A stretch of DNA of 30,578 bases from Caldilinea sp. CFX5 (GCA_021405325.1 QWII01000140.1:1-30578), one strand, 5' to 3'. Positions 8,381 through 16,277 are shown, numbered from the stretch's first letter. Notes: generated from the letters alone by a model not told the origin. Made by a program: numbers and translations.

Positions 8381-8623
8381 GTGCGGGTGGCCCTCTTTAA
8401 CTTGAATGGCGAAATTTACGCCATTGAGGATGTCTGCACCCATGATGGCGGCCCGCTGGTGGAAGGCACCATCGTCAACGGCTGCGAGGTGATCTGTCCC
8501 CGCCACGGCGCCCGCTTTGACATTCGCACCGGCGCCGCCTTGAGCTTCCCCGCCTTTGAACCAACGAAAAGCTATGCCGTCCAGATCGACGGCAATGATA
8601 TCTTGATTGAGCAGCCGGGGTAG
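8381..8623 (+). CDS. Rieske-type [2Fe-2S] ferredoxin, N-terminus uncertain
   Basis: Small Rieske ferredoxin with both cluster-binding boxes, CTHDGGPL and CPRHGARFD. The first usable start is GTG 8381, giving 80 residues. However, the frame is open back to 8294 and the upstream peptide (EFIKVATVDEIPVGGSLLVE) looks like the normal first strand of these ferredoxins. That segment contains no ATG, GTG or TTG; an in-frame ATG at 8261 is cut off by TAA 8285 and TAG 8291. Either an ATC near 8297 or 8318 serves as a rare start, or the 5' end has decayed. The position between sufU and the SufT-like gene suggests electron transfer linked to cluster assembly (inference). Confidence 0.85.
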   Translation: MRVALFNLNGEIYAIEDVCTHDGGPLVEGTIVNGCEVICPRHGARFDIRTGAALSFPAFEPTKSYAVQIDGNDILIEQPG

Positions 8624-8629
8624 GTACAC

Positions 8630-8698
8630 AGGGAGACAGGTAAACAGGTAGACAAGTATTTGTTGATGTTACCTGTGTACCTGTGTACCTGTCTCCCT
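8630..8698. repeat. Inverted repeat of ACAGGTA words
   Basis: Arms 8630-8657 and 8671-8698 pair with three mismatches over 28 bp. Each arm is a short tandem of words like ACAGGTAA/ACAGGTAG, preceded by AGGGAG. It fills the gap between the Rieske and SufT-like genes and leaves the latter's ribosome binding site free. Confidence 0.8.
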
Positions 8699-8728
8699 AT
8701 CCACCAATGAAACGCAAAAGGAGCTATT

Positions 8729-9043
8729 ATGAGCAAACCAACATCCGAAGAGATCGTCACTGTTCTCAAGCAGAAGGTGCGCGACCCGGAATTGATGATG
8801 AATATTGTCGATCTAGGCCTGGTCTATAATGTGGAAGTGACGGAGAAGAATACCGCTGAAGTAACGATGACGTTGACCAGTCCCGGCTGTCCTGCCGGCC
8901 CGCAGATCATCACTGACGTCCAGCGCGAGACGCACAACGCCTTCCCTGAACTGGACGAAGTAAATGTCCACCTGACCTGGACCCCCTTCTGGTCGCCTGA
9001 TCTCATGTCGGACGAAGCCAAGGACGAATTAGGCATTTTTTAA
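8729..9043 (+). CDS. sufT: SufT/MIP18 (DUF59) family Fe-S assembly protein
   Basis: 104-residue protein of the MIP18/DUF59 family, preceded by AAAAGGAG seven bases before ATG 8729. The family signature NIVDLGLVYNVEV (25-37) and the conserved cysteine motif TSPGCPAG (C54) are present. Members encoded in suf operons (SufT) assist maturation of Fe-S proteins; the exact step is not settled. It is the last gene of the operon, and a hairpin shared with the convergent LysM gene follows. Confidence 0.88.
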   Translation: MSKPTSEEIVTVLKQKVRDPELMMNIVDLGLVYNVEVTEKNTAEVTMTLTSPGCPAGPQIITDVQRETHNAFPELDEVNVHLTWTPFWSPDLMSDEAKDELGIF

Positions 9044-9087
9044 TTCCGCCGGGCCTGGCGTTATCACGACAAAACCCAATTGCCTTA

Positions 9088-9146
9088 AATCAGCCACGAA
9101 AATAGGCGAAGGAAAGCAAATCCTCCGTCTGTTTTCGTGGCTGATT
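9088..9146. terminator. Hairpin between convergent sufT and LysM genes
   Basis: 15-bp perfect arms at 9088-9102 and 9132-9146 (AATCAGCCACGAAAA and its complement), with an inner region that also pairs partly. It lies between two convergent stop codons, with A/T-rich arm ends, so a bidirectional terminator is likely. Confidence 0.55.
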
Positions 9147-9159
9147 GGTTTGCCAGCGA

Positions 9160-10488
9160 TTACCGGGTAGGGCCGATCTGGAAGGTGGCCTGTTGGAGGA
9201 GTTGGTTATCGCTTTGGCGACGGAATTCCAGCCGCCATTGCCCAGTAGGTAAGCCGCCCAGTGGGGAAAAGAAGGTGTAGCCAAAGCCTGCCGTGCTGGT
9301 GCGATTCTCCCCCCAAATGACCGACGCGCGCGTAAAGAAAGGGTGCCCATTGTGATACCAGATATGGGTGATCGGCGTGCCAATCGGCAGGTTTTGAAAA
9401 GTCCAGTTGACTTCAATGCGCTGTAAGCCGATAGGGAAGTAAGTTGTGGGTGCAACACAGCGCTTTCCGGCATCGACCGCTGTACAAAAGGTGATTGGCC
9501 CGACGGTCGGTCGGCCCGGTGGCGGAGCGCCTGTCACCGGCGCCAACCAATATTCGCCCGGCTGTCCTTCCGCCGTCCAACCAATGACGCCGTTATCGGC
9601 CTGGACATACCACCAGTAGGAATTTTGTACGCAGCGCGGGCCATCGATCAGGGTCATCTGCTCGCCTGGATCGATGCGTCCCACCAGTTGTGACTGGCGG
9701 TCCGGCGCGCGGAAGACCCGATTGGGCGTGGGCGGTTGAGGCAGCACATAAGCGCGCAGCCCGCGTTGCAAACGGGTGGGCGGGGCGCAATTGTTGGTCG
9801 GGTTATCGGGCTGTGTTTCAATGGTGTCGATCCGCCATTGCCCATTGACCAGGGTGAGTATATAGCGGTAGCGATGGCGCTTATATTGCCAGCCGCTGCT
9901 TGTCTGTTCGGCAAAGACAATGGTGGCTTCCACCGTGGCCTGTGAGCCACTTTCCTGAATGGCGGCAATGGCGGCAATGGTCACTTCACGGATGCCGGCA
10001 AAGGTGGCGACAAAGGCGGGGTAGGGGGTTGCGCCTTGTAAACGCGGACTTAAATAGGCGTATGCCCGGCGGAAATCACTCGTGCGCACCCCGTCCACCA
10101 CCGTTCCCCAGAAGAGACGCACCGTTTCCCGTGCGTTTTGCCCAGGGTTGCCCGGCGTGAGTGTGGGCGCGGGCGTATAGCCGGGCGTGACGGTGGGCGG
10201 GAGAGCAGAAGGCATTTGCAGTTGATCACCAATGTACAACCGGTCGCCCTGGCGTTGCCACAGGGCCAGATTGGCATCGCGCAAGGCTTCAAAGGCAACG
10301 CCACATTTGCGGGCAATCTTGAACCAACTGTCGCCTGATTGGACAACATAGGGACTGGGACAAAGCGCCTGGGCATGACTGGTCGCCGGCCCGATCAAAC
10401 TCAAGAGGAGCAACGGTACAGCCAGAACAAAAGCAATGATTTTGTGATAACGGCCCTGCCGCTTGAATTGACGCGTGACAAAACTCAT
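9160..10488 (-). CDS. Secreted LysM and SH3-domain protein
   Basis: 442-residue exported protein. Residues 1-40 form a signal peptide (basic start, hydrophobic VLAVPLLLLSLIG, then ATSHAQA). A single LysM repeat follows at about 47-93 (YVVQSGDSWFKIA), then a Pro/Thr linker (93-115), an NTF2/SnoaL-like region (about 118-230, RETVRLFWGTVVDG to NGQWRID), a bacterial SH3-like domain (about 245-320, with RVFRAPDRQSQLVGRI and YWWYVQ) and a C-terminal beta domain. LysM usually binds peptidoglycan or chitin, so a cell-wall role is expected, but no catalytic domain is seen. The start is ATG at 10488 with AGAGAG upstream. Confidence 0.82.
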   Translation of the reverse strand: MSFVTRQFKRQGRYHKIIAFVLAVPLLLLSLIGPATSHAQALCPSPYVVQSGDSWFKIARKCGVAFEALRDANLALWQRQGDRLYIGDQLQMPSALPPTVTPGYTPAPTLTPGNPGQNARETVRLFWGTVVDGVRTSDFRRAYAYLSPRLQGATPYPAFVATFAGIREVTIAAIAAIQESGSQATVEATIVFAEQTSSGWQYKRHRYRYILTLVNGQWRIDTIETQPDNPTNNCAPPTRLQRGLRAYVLPQPPTPNRVFRAPDRQSQLVGRIDPGEQMTLIDGPRCVQNSYWWYVQADNGVIGWTAEGQPGEYWLAPVTGAPPPGRPTVGPITFCTAVDAGKRCVAPTTYFPIGLQRIEVNWTFQNLPIGTPITHIWYHNGHPFFTRASVIWGENRTSTAGFGYTFFSPLGGLPTGQWRLEFRRQSDNQLLQQATFQIGPTR

Positions 10489-10571
10489 GGTCTTCTCTCT
10501 GCTTGGTTCAGCTTGCTTGACATGGTACTATAACGCTCCTTGTCGAAGCCATCACGGCAGGCGCGTCGCTT

Positions 10572-10600
10572 ATTATCGCGTGCCCCCTTTCGCCTGTCAA
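10572..10600 (-). promoter_or_regulatory. Sigma70-like promoter of the LysM gene
   Basis: On the minus strand TTGACA (10600-10595) is followed after 17 bp by GATAAT (10577-10572), close to consensus. Transcription would begin near 10565 and give a leader of about 77 bases before the LysM start codon. Confidence 0.7.
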
Positions 10601-10670
10601 TCCTGTAAATTTCGCAGTTGTATAGAAAGCGCAGACGCCGACAAGACGCCTGAACGAGAATGGCCCCGGC

Positions 10671-10940
10671 TTACTTACGTACAGTGACCTCCCCTAGGTT
10701 CCGCCCCGCCATGCGCAAATTGACCAGCTTGTTGAGCAGCTCAAACCAGAAGGGCGCGCCAAAGGAAACAGCAATGGTGGTGATCTACTGTTTTGGGCTG
10801 GGGCTGTCACCGTACCAGTGACGGTATTAATGGCCGCCAATGCATTATTCACCTGTTGCTCGGCGGCGGCCACTACCCCAGCGCGCAAGGCGTTATTGGC
10901 AGCCAGTTCGGTTTTTCCGTAAATACATTGCAGATTCATA
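10671..10940 (-). pseudogene. Decayed membrane-protein gene, 3' remnant
   Basis: The minus strand encodes AANNALRAGVVAAAEQQVNN in one frame and, after a frameshift near 10785-10800, ITTIAVSFGAPFWFELLNKL continuing to VNLRMAGRNLG and stop TAA at 10673-10671. The GAPFWFELLNKLVNLR segment is a recognisable C-terminal membrane-helix motif of a widespread family of uncharacterised membrane proteins. The 5' part is missing; a short MITE-like element lies immediately upstream at the broken end. I do not assign a function. It is probably not expressed as a working protein. Confidence 0.65.
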
Positions 10941-10944
10941 ACAA

Positions 10945-11011
10945 CAGGACTTACGCAAGACGAATTACTACCGGGCACCCAGAGGGTGCCCGGCGTCTTG
11001 CGTAAGTCCTG
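10945..11011. mobile_element. 67-bp MITE-like element with 5-bp target duplication
   Basis: Terminal inverted repeats of 18 bp are perfect: CAGGACTTACGCAAGACG at 10945-10962 and its complement at 10994-11011. A second inner hairpin (CCGGGCACCC...GGTGCCCGG) fills the middle. The element is flanked on both sides by the direct repeat AACAA (10940-10944 and 11012-11016), as expected for a transposase-made target duplication. It carries no gene and would depend on a transposase elsewhere. It sits at the broken end of the decayed membrane-protein gene. Confidence 0.8.
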
Positions 11012-11046
11012 AACAATTGTTGTTACGTGTAACGCGCTCTCCGCGT

Positions 11047-11075
11047 TTGACTGGAAAATAAAACCCATCTATGGT
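11047..11075 (+). promoter_or_regulatory. Probable promoter of the KDPG aldolase gene
   Basis: TTGACT (11047-11052) and TATGGT (11070-11075) are separated by 17 bp. Transcription would start near 11082, downstream of the ATG at 11076, which supports ATG 11133 as the true start codon. Confidence 0.55.
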
Positions 11076-11132
11076 ATGCTACCCAACAGAACTGTTGTTC
11101 CGATGCAAGCTATAACCAGTAGGAGTCTATTC

Positions 11133-11783
11133 ATGTCTACTCATGCAGAAGCCGTTGCGCAAAATGTGCGGGCGACCGGCTTGATCGCGATCATCCGCGG
11201 CAAATTTAGCCGCGACCAGGTCATTGGTATTGCCGAAACGCTGCTGGCCCACCAGATCCCGGTGATGGAGGTGACGCTCAACACCACCGGCGCGCTGGAA
11301 AGCATCCGCCAGTTGCGCCGTCAGTTTGGCGAGCACATGGTCGTCGGCGCCGGCACGGTGCGCACGGCAGAGCAGTTAGAAGAAGCCGTTGCGGCCGGCG
11401 CGCAATTCACCGTTGCGCCCAATCTGGATCTGGCGACGGTCAAAGCGGCCCAACGCCATAATCTGCTCCACTTGCCTGGCGTCTTCACCCCCACAGAGGC
11501 GCAGAACGCCTTTGTCGCCGGTTGCCGCATGGTCAAGCTCTTCCCGTCGGAGATTGTCGGGCCGCGCTACATCAAAGCCATCCGCGCCCCCCTCGACGAC
11601 ATTGAAATTGTCCCCACCGGCGGCATTTCAGCGGACAATGTGGCCGAGTATGTGAAAGCCGGCATTGTCGCCGCCGGCATCGGCAGCGCCCTGGTGACGG
11701 GACCGACCCAAGACCTGGCCGATCTCGCCAACCGCGCCCGCGCCTTACGTCAAGCATGGAATGCCGCTGTACAGGCCAAATAA
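11133..11783 (+). CDS. eda: KDPG/KHG aldolase
   Basis: 216-residue class I aldolase of the Eda family, which splits 2-keto-3-deoxy-6-phosphogluconate (or 4-hydroxy-2-oxoglutarate) to pyruvate and an aldehyde in the cytoplasm. Family motifs are visible: E46 in VMEVTLNT, the VGAGTV loop, the Schiff-base lysine K135 in RMVKLFPSE, and the phosphate-binding VPTGGIS. ATG 11133 has AGGAG seven bases upstream and lies downstream of a fitting promoter; ATG 11076 is rejected. No sugar-acid kinase or dehydratase gene adjoins it, so whether it serves the Entner-Doudoroff route or sugar-acid catabolism is open. Confidence 0.93.
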   Translation: MSTHAEAVAQNVRATGLIAIIRGKFSRDQVIGIAETLLAHQIPVMEVTLNTTGALESIRQLRRQFGEHMVVGAGTVRTAEQLEEAVAAGAQFTVAPNLDLATVKAAQRHNLLHLPGVFTPTEAQNAFVAGCRMVKLFPSEIVGPRYIKAIRAPLDDIEIVPTGGISADNVAEYVKAGIVAAGIGSALVTGPTQDLADLANRARALRQAWNAAVQAK

Positions 11784-11787
11784 AAAC

Positions 11788-11879
11788 GTTCACAGAGAAC
11801 ACCGAGACAGCGCAAAGATGCACAGAGAATTTCTTTCATCTCCGTGAAGCTCTGTGCATCCTCTGTGCGCTCTATGAAG
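11788..11879. repeat. Imperfect inverted repeat of CACAGAG words
   Basis: The left half (GTTCACAGAGAACACCGAG...) is the imperfect complement of the right half (...CTCTGTGCATCCTCTGTGCG). Both are built of short CACAGAG-like words. It fills the gap between eda and the radical SAM gene. Confidence 0.7.
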
Positions 11880-11889
11880 TTGATGGGGT

Positions 11890-13206
11890 ATGATCAACAT
11901 GAGCTTTCTGACCGCTGGGGCGAATACAGTGACGCCCGCTGCCTTTCATGTGATGCTAAAGCCGCGCGGGGCGATCTGCAATCTCGATTGCAAGTATTGT
12001 TATTTCCTGTCGAAAGAGATGATGTACCCCGGCAGCCGCTTTCGCATGGCGGATGAGTTGTTGGAAAGCTACACCCAACAATACATTGCGGCCCAGCGCG
12101 TCCCCGAAGTGACCTTTGCGTGGCAGGGGGGCGAGCCGACGCTTATGGGGCTGGACTTTTTCAAACGGGCGGTGGCCCTTCAGCAACAGTATCGCAAGCC
12201 GGGGATGCGCATTCACAACGCCTTCCAAACCAACGGTGTGCTGCTCGATGAGGATTGGTGCCGTTTCTTTCATCAACATAATTTTTTGATCGGGTTGAGC
12301 GTTGATGGTCCTAAGCAGCTGCATGACGCCTACCGGGTTGACAAAGGGGGTAAACCGACCTTCGACCGGGTGATGGCGGGGCTGGCGCTGCTCAAAAAGC
12401 ACCGGGTGGAGTTTAACATTCTGACAACCGTTCACGCCGCCAACGCCGAGCATGGCGTAGAGGTCTACCGCTGTCTGCGCGACGAAATCGGCACGCAGTT
12501 CATGCAATTCATCCCCATCGTCGAGCGGGCCAACGAAACCGGCTTTCAGGAAGGCGATCAGGTGACGGAACGCTCGCTGACCGGCGAACAATATGGCCGG
12601 TTTCTGATCAACATCTTCGACGAATGGGTGCGGCGCGATGTGGGGCGGGTCTTTGTGCAGATTTTTGATGTCGCCTTGGCCGCCTGGGCCGGCGAACGAC
12701 CGGGCCTGTGCATTTTTGAAGAGACCTGCGGTCTGGCGCTGGCCATGGAACACAACGGCGATCTCTTTGCCTGTGACCATTTTGTCGAACCGAACTACCG
12801 GTTGGGCAACATCCAGGCGATCCCGCTCATCGACCTGGTCGCCTCGGCGGAGCAGCGTCAGTTCGGCCTGGACAAACGGGACAAATTGCCACGCTACTGC
12901 CGTGAATGCGAAGTGCGCTTTGTTTGCAATGGCGGCTGTCCCAAGGATCGCTTTATCCAGACCCCCGATGGCGAAGCGGGGTTGAACTATCTCTGCACCG
13001 GCTACCGCGCCTTTTTTAACCACATCGACCGCCCCATGCGTATCATGGCGAACGAACTGCGCGCCGGTCGCGCACCGGCCAACATCGTGCAGATCCTGGC
13101 CCAGGAGGAACGCGCCTTGCAACAGCGCTTCGCCACTGTCGGGCGTAATGATTCCTGTCCTTGTGGCAGCGGGCGGAAGTTTAAGGCTTGTCATGGCAAG
13201 AAATAA
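11890..13206 (+). CDS. Radical SAM/SPASM protein, anaerobic sulfatase-maturase-like, with SEC-C tail
   Basis: 438-residue radical S-adenosylmethionine enzyme. The cluster motif CNLDCKYCYF gives C30, C34 and C37; the following FAWQGGEPTLMG and FQTNGVLLDE match the anaerobic sulfatase-maturating (anSME) group. The SPASM region carries further cysteines (CGLAL, FACDHF, YCRECEVRFVCNGGCPKDR, YLCTGY) for auxiliary Fe-S clusters. The last 20 residues form a SEC-C zinc motif (SCPCGSGRKFKACHG; C423, C425, C434, H435), unusual as a tail here. anSMEs oxidise Cys or Ser to formylglycine, but no sulfatase gene lies nearby, so the substrate is unknown. ATG 11899 is an alternative start; neither has a strong ribosome site. 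Confidence 0.88.
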   Translation: MINMSFLTAGANTVTPAAFHVMLKPRGAICNLDCKYCYFLSKEMMYPGSRFRMADELLESYTQQYIAAQRVPEVTFAWQGGEPTLMGLDFFKRAVALQQQYRKPGMRIHNAFQTNGVLLDEDWCRFFHQHNFLIGLSVDGPKQLHDAYRVDKGGKPTFDRVMAGLALLKKHRVEFNILTTVHAANAEHGVEVYRCLRDEIGTQFMQFIPIVERANETGFQEGDQVTERSLTGEQYGRFLINIFDEWVRRDVGRVFVQIFDVALAAWAGERPGLCIFEETCGLALAMEHNGDLFACDHFVEPNYRLGNIQAIPLIDLVASAEQRQFGLDKRDKLPRYCRECEVRFVCNGGCPKDRFIQTPDGEAGLNYLCTGYRAFFNHIDRPMRIMANELRAGRAPANIVQILAQEERALQQRFATVGRNDSCPCGSGRKFKACHGKK

Positions 13207-13306
13207 TTAATGGCAAATGGAAAACGGTTAATGATTAATGCTTGTTTGCCCGGAATCTATCAGTACACTAGCCATTAGTCATTTTCCATTGACAATTAAT
13301 TATTAA
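13207..13306. repeat. Imperfect A/T-rich inverted repeat before the NurA gene
   Basis: TAATTAATGGCAAATGG at the left pairs imperfectly with CCATTGACAATTAATTATT at the right, and inner TTAATGATTAATG with CCATTAGTCATT. The words resemble one another, as in the other hairpins. It ends next to the AAGGAGG ribosome site of the following gene. Confidence 0.65.
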
Positions 13307-13316
13307 GGAGGCTGGC

Positions 13317-14504
13317 TTGTTTGACCGCAACAAAGTAATCACCGCACTGGAACAGAAACGGAGTCGTTTTCAGGCGTATGGCGTTCGGCAGCAGGAGCAA
13401 CATGAACGGTTGGAAGAGCGGCTGCAACGTTTCTATGGCATGAGCCGAGAAGCGATTGAGGCGGCCATCCGTGAGCGGGCCTGGCCGGGGTCGCGCCCGA
13501 CCGCGGAACTGGATCAGGCGCTTGAACTCTGCCTGCCCTTTGTCGAACGCTGGCGCGATCACCGCGAGGCGCGCACCTGGGCCTTTAATGTCCTGCTCAA
13601 TCGCCCGGTGCTGGCAGTGGATGGCAGCCAGATCGCGCCGACCAAGGACGTTTGGCCCCCGGTGGCGGCGGTGCAGATCGGCTGGTTTATCAACGAGCAT
13701 CGCGCCGGCGGCAGCTATACCAAGGATCTGCTCTTTGATGTGCTGGCGCCTGACGAGTTGGAAGAAGACGCCGACGGCAGCAGTGACAGCGGTTTTCTCA
13801 ACCAACAGGTCAACCGCATCCGCTTTGTGCGCGAATGTGAAAAGCTCTGCGAATTGATGGCAAGCTACGCCGCCGCTGCGCCGCGAGCCAAGCCGCTCTG
13901 TTTCTTTGACGGCTCGTTTATTATCAGCTTTGCCGGTAAGATGGCCGATGCCAGCCCCTATACCCGCGCCGTGCAGGAGCTATTGGCATGTTCCGAACGC
14001 TATGAAGTGCCGCTGGTCGGCTTTGTGGATCGCTCCTTTAGCCATGACATCACCACTTTGATTGAAACGGTGCAACATAGCCCCGGCGCCATCCCCATGA
14101 GTGATGCCACGCTGCTGGCTGACCGTCTGCCCAAGTGGGGAGATCGCAGCCCTTTCTTTGTCTGTGCGCGGGAAGATGAACTGAGCAAGTGGGGCAAGGC
14201 CGCTTTTTATCAAGAGGTGCTTTTGGCCTATGTCCGCCTCACCGCCGACCATCCGCCGGCAAGGGTGGAGATGCCCCGCTGGCTGTTGGAAGCCGGTCGT
14301 GCCGACGATGTGATGGATTTGGTGCGGGCCGAGTGTGTGGTCGGCAGCGGCTATCCCTACGCGGTCGAGACGGCTGATGCGGTGGCCGTGATCAGTCAAC
14401 AGGATCGCCAACGTTTTTATGCCTACTATCAACAGATTTTGCAAGAAACGGGGATGACGCTGCAACAGACGCGAAAAATCATGAGCAAGCAGGCGCGGCG
14501 GTAG
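13317..14504 (+). CDS. NurA-domain nuclease
   Basis: 395-residue protein starting with TTG 13317, six bases after a perfect AAGGAGG. It carries the NurA-type nuclease motifs: LAVDGSQ (D102), FFDGSFI (D198), VGFVDRS (D238) and the C-terminal GYPYAVETADAVAVIS. Conserved aspartates bind metal in NurA, a 5'-to-3' nuclease that resects DNA ends together with the HerA ATPase. The N-terminal 80 residues are charged and helical (QQEQHERLEERLQRF). No HerA gene is in the window. The domain call is confident; a repair role is inferred from the family. Confidence 0.82.
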   Translation: MFDRNKVITALEQKRSRFQAYGVRQQEQHERLEERLQRFYGMSREAIEAAIRERAWPGSRPTAELDQALELCLPFVERWRDHREARTWAFNVLLNRPVLAVDGSQIAPTKDVWPPVAAVQIGWFINEHRAGGSYTKDLLFDVLAPDELEEDADGSSDSGFLNQQVNRIRFVRECEKLCELMASYAAAAPRAKPLCFFDGSFIISFAGKMADASPYTRAVQELLACSERYEVPLVGFVDRSFSHDITTLIETVQHSPGAIPMSDATLLADRLPKWGDRSPFFVCAREDELSKWGKAAFYQEVLLAYVRLTADHPPARVEMPRWLLEAGRADDVMDLVRAECVVGSGYPYAVETADAVAVISQQDRQRFYAYYQQILQETGMTLQQTRKIMSKQARR

Positions 14505-14719
14505 GTGGCGGAGGGTCGCGCGCACGCGCCAGCGCTGGTTGATTGGCGCATTTTGTGGTACAGTATCGTTGCGCGACCAATGGCTGTGAACGGGGTTTTT
14601 CTATAGTGACACAACAGTGCTATCATCGTTAGGGCCGCAATGATTGGTCATCTTTCGGCAAAAGTGGTGATTGAAGCCGGCTTTGAAACTTGCTGTAGAC
14701 GGCATACGTCTATGAGGTT

Positions 14720-16198
14720 ATGGCAACCGCATCGGAAGCACAATTTTCCATTGGGCGCCTGGACTCTGCTACAGCGCCCAGTGACCGCATAGAAGCAGAG
14801 GAAGCGCAACCAGTCGCCACCACGGCGGTGACGACGGTTCCGCCCAACGCTGACGCTGACGTGCCGGCGAGTTCGCGTTGGGATCGCGCCACCAAGCGCA
14901 CAGTGATTGTCATGTTGCTCGTCGGCGCCGGCTTTGTACTTTGGTTAAGCCAGCCTGTCCTCCCGATTGTCATCACTGCCGCCCTGGTCGCCTACCTGCT
15001 CAGTCCGATTGTTGATACTTGTGAACGGGTCTACATCCCCCGTAGCATCAGCACCATTCTCCTCTTCCTGCTGCTCTTCCTGGCCTTTATTCTCCTGCCG
15101 GTCTTTCTGGTGCCGGTGTTGTTGGAGCAGTTGAACCGGCTTGGCGCCTTTAACCCAACCGTGGTTTCCCTCAATGTATTACGTTGGCTCAACACGACGG
15201 TTGACAACTGGCCGGATGTCATTACTTTTATGGGGTTCGACTTTTCTATAGCCGAAACGGTGGATCAAGTACGCAATAATTTTCAGCAATATCTGGTCAT
15301 GCCGACCATTGGCGAGTTGCTGAGTTATATGCAACAGGTCATCGGTACGACGACGACGGTGGTCAGCAGTACGGCGGTCATCGGCATCAGTGTGGTCGGC
15401 GGCATTGTCCAGTTCTTCTTCACCTTTTTGATCACCTTCTTTATGAGTCTTTACCTGACCAAAGATGCGCCCGCCATTCGCAACTATGCCCAGAGTCTGC
15501 TCCCGGCTTCCTACCAGCCGGAATTTGGCGAACTATTGCGGCGGGTGGGTTTGATTTGGCAAGCGTTCTTCCGCGGGCAGATTATTCTTTGTCTGCTAAT
15601 TGGCACGACGACCTGGCTGGCGTTGGAAGTTGCGGGGATGCCCGGCGCCTTGATTTTAGGGATTCTGGCCGGTGTGTTGGAAATTGTCCCCAACTTGGGG
15701 CCAACGATGGCGATGATTCCCGCGGTTATCGTGGCGCTGATCCAGGGGAGTGATGTTTTACGACCCTACGGCATTGACAATGTCAGCTTTGCGCTGATTA
15801 CCGTTGCCATCTACTTTATCATTCAACAACTGGAAAATAACATCATCGTTCCCCGTGTTGTCGGCGATAGCGTCCATCTCCATCCGGTGATTGTGATCTG
15901 TGGCGTGGTCGTCGGCTTTAGTGTCGGCAACATCTTGGGCGCCTTCCTCGCTGCGCCGACCATTGCCAGTCTACGCGTGCTCGGCGGCTATATCCACGCC
16001 AAATTGCTCGATTATCCGCCCTTTCAGGATGGGCGTTTCCCACGTAAAAAGCCACGCGTCACCTACCGACGTGTGGTCAAAGGGGAAGATCTCAAGCGTA
16101 ACGCCCCGCGTCGTCGGTCATTTCTGCGCGCAAAACCAACGACTGCTCAGGCAACAGCTACCTCCGAACCCGGCCCCACCGTGCACCAAGAATCTTAA
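14720..16198 (+). CDS. AI-2E family transporter (membrane protein)
   Basis: 492-residue integral membrane protein of the AI-2E (TqsA/PerM-like) family. An acidic, Ala/Thr-rich cytoplasmic N-terminus (1-55) precedes about eight hydrophobic segments: one near 63-100, one near 115-135 (ILLFLLLFLAFILLPVFLV), a periplasmic or cytoplasmic loop, then FFFTFLITFFMSLYL and the C-terminal bundle with the conserved GILAGVLEIVPNLGP and QQLENNIIVPRVVG. The last 60 residues are basic and soluble. Members export autoinducer-2 or move ions; the substrate cannot be told from sequence. GAGG five bases before ATG supports the start. Confidence 0.9.
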   Translation: MATASEAQFSIGRLDSATAPSDRIEAEEAQPVATTAVTTVPPNADADVPASSRWDRATKRTVIVMLLVGAGFVLWLSQPVLPIVITAALVAYLLSPIVDTCERVYIPRSISTILLFLLLFLAFILLPVFLVPVLLEQLNRLGAFNPTVVSLNVLRWLNTTVDNWPDVITFMGFDFSIAETVDQVRNNFQQYLVMPTIGELLSYMQQVIGTTTTVVSSTAVIGISVVGGIVQFFFTFLITFFMSLYLTKDAPAIRNYAQSLLPASYQPEFGELLRRVGLIWQAFFRGQIILCLLIGTTTWLALEVAGMPGALILGILAGVLEIVPNLGPTMAMIPAVIVALIQGSDVLRPYGIDNVSFALITVAIYFIIQQLENNIIVPRVVGDSVHLHPVIVICGVVVGFSVGNILGAFLAAPTIASLRVLGGYIHAKLLDYPPFQDGRFPRKKPRVTYRRVVKGEDLKRNAPRRRSFLRAKPTTAQATATSEPGPTVHQES

Positions 16199-16204
16199 TT
16201 TGTA

Positions 16205-16277
16205 GGTAACGATGTAGCCCGCGCCGCACCGGTCACCGGGAACCCCTAGGGGGTGCGGCGCGGGCTACATCGTTACC
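16205..16277. repeat. 26-bp inverted repeat between transporter and dehydrogenase genes
   Basis: Perfect arms at 16205-16230 and 16252-16277, sequence starting GGTAACGATGTAGCCCGCGC. It is seven bases after the transporter stop codon and 24 before the next start. It could act as a terminator or mRNA stabiliser, or be a mobile palindromic repeat. Confidence 0.85.

Noticed and set aside
9160..10488. Cell-wall hydrolase
   Set aside because: LysM and SH3 domains are visible but no NlpC/P60, amidase or glycosidase catalytic motif.
11956..13194. 412-codon open frame on the minus strand
   Set aside because: Antisense to the radical SAM gene with its clear CxxxCxxC and SPASM motifs; open only because of codon bias.
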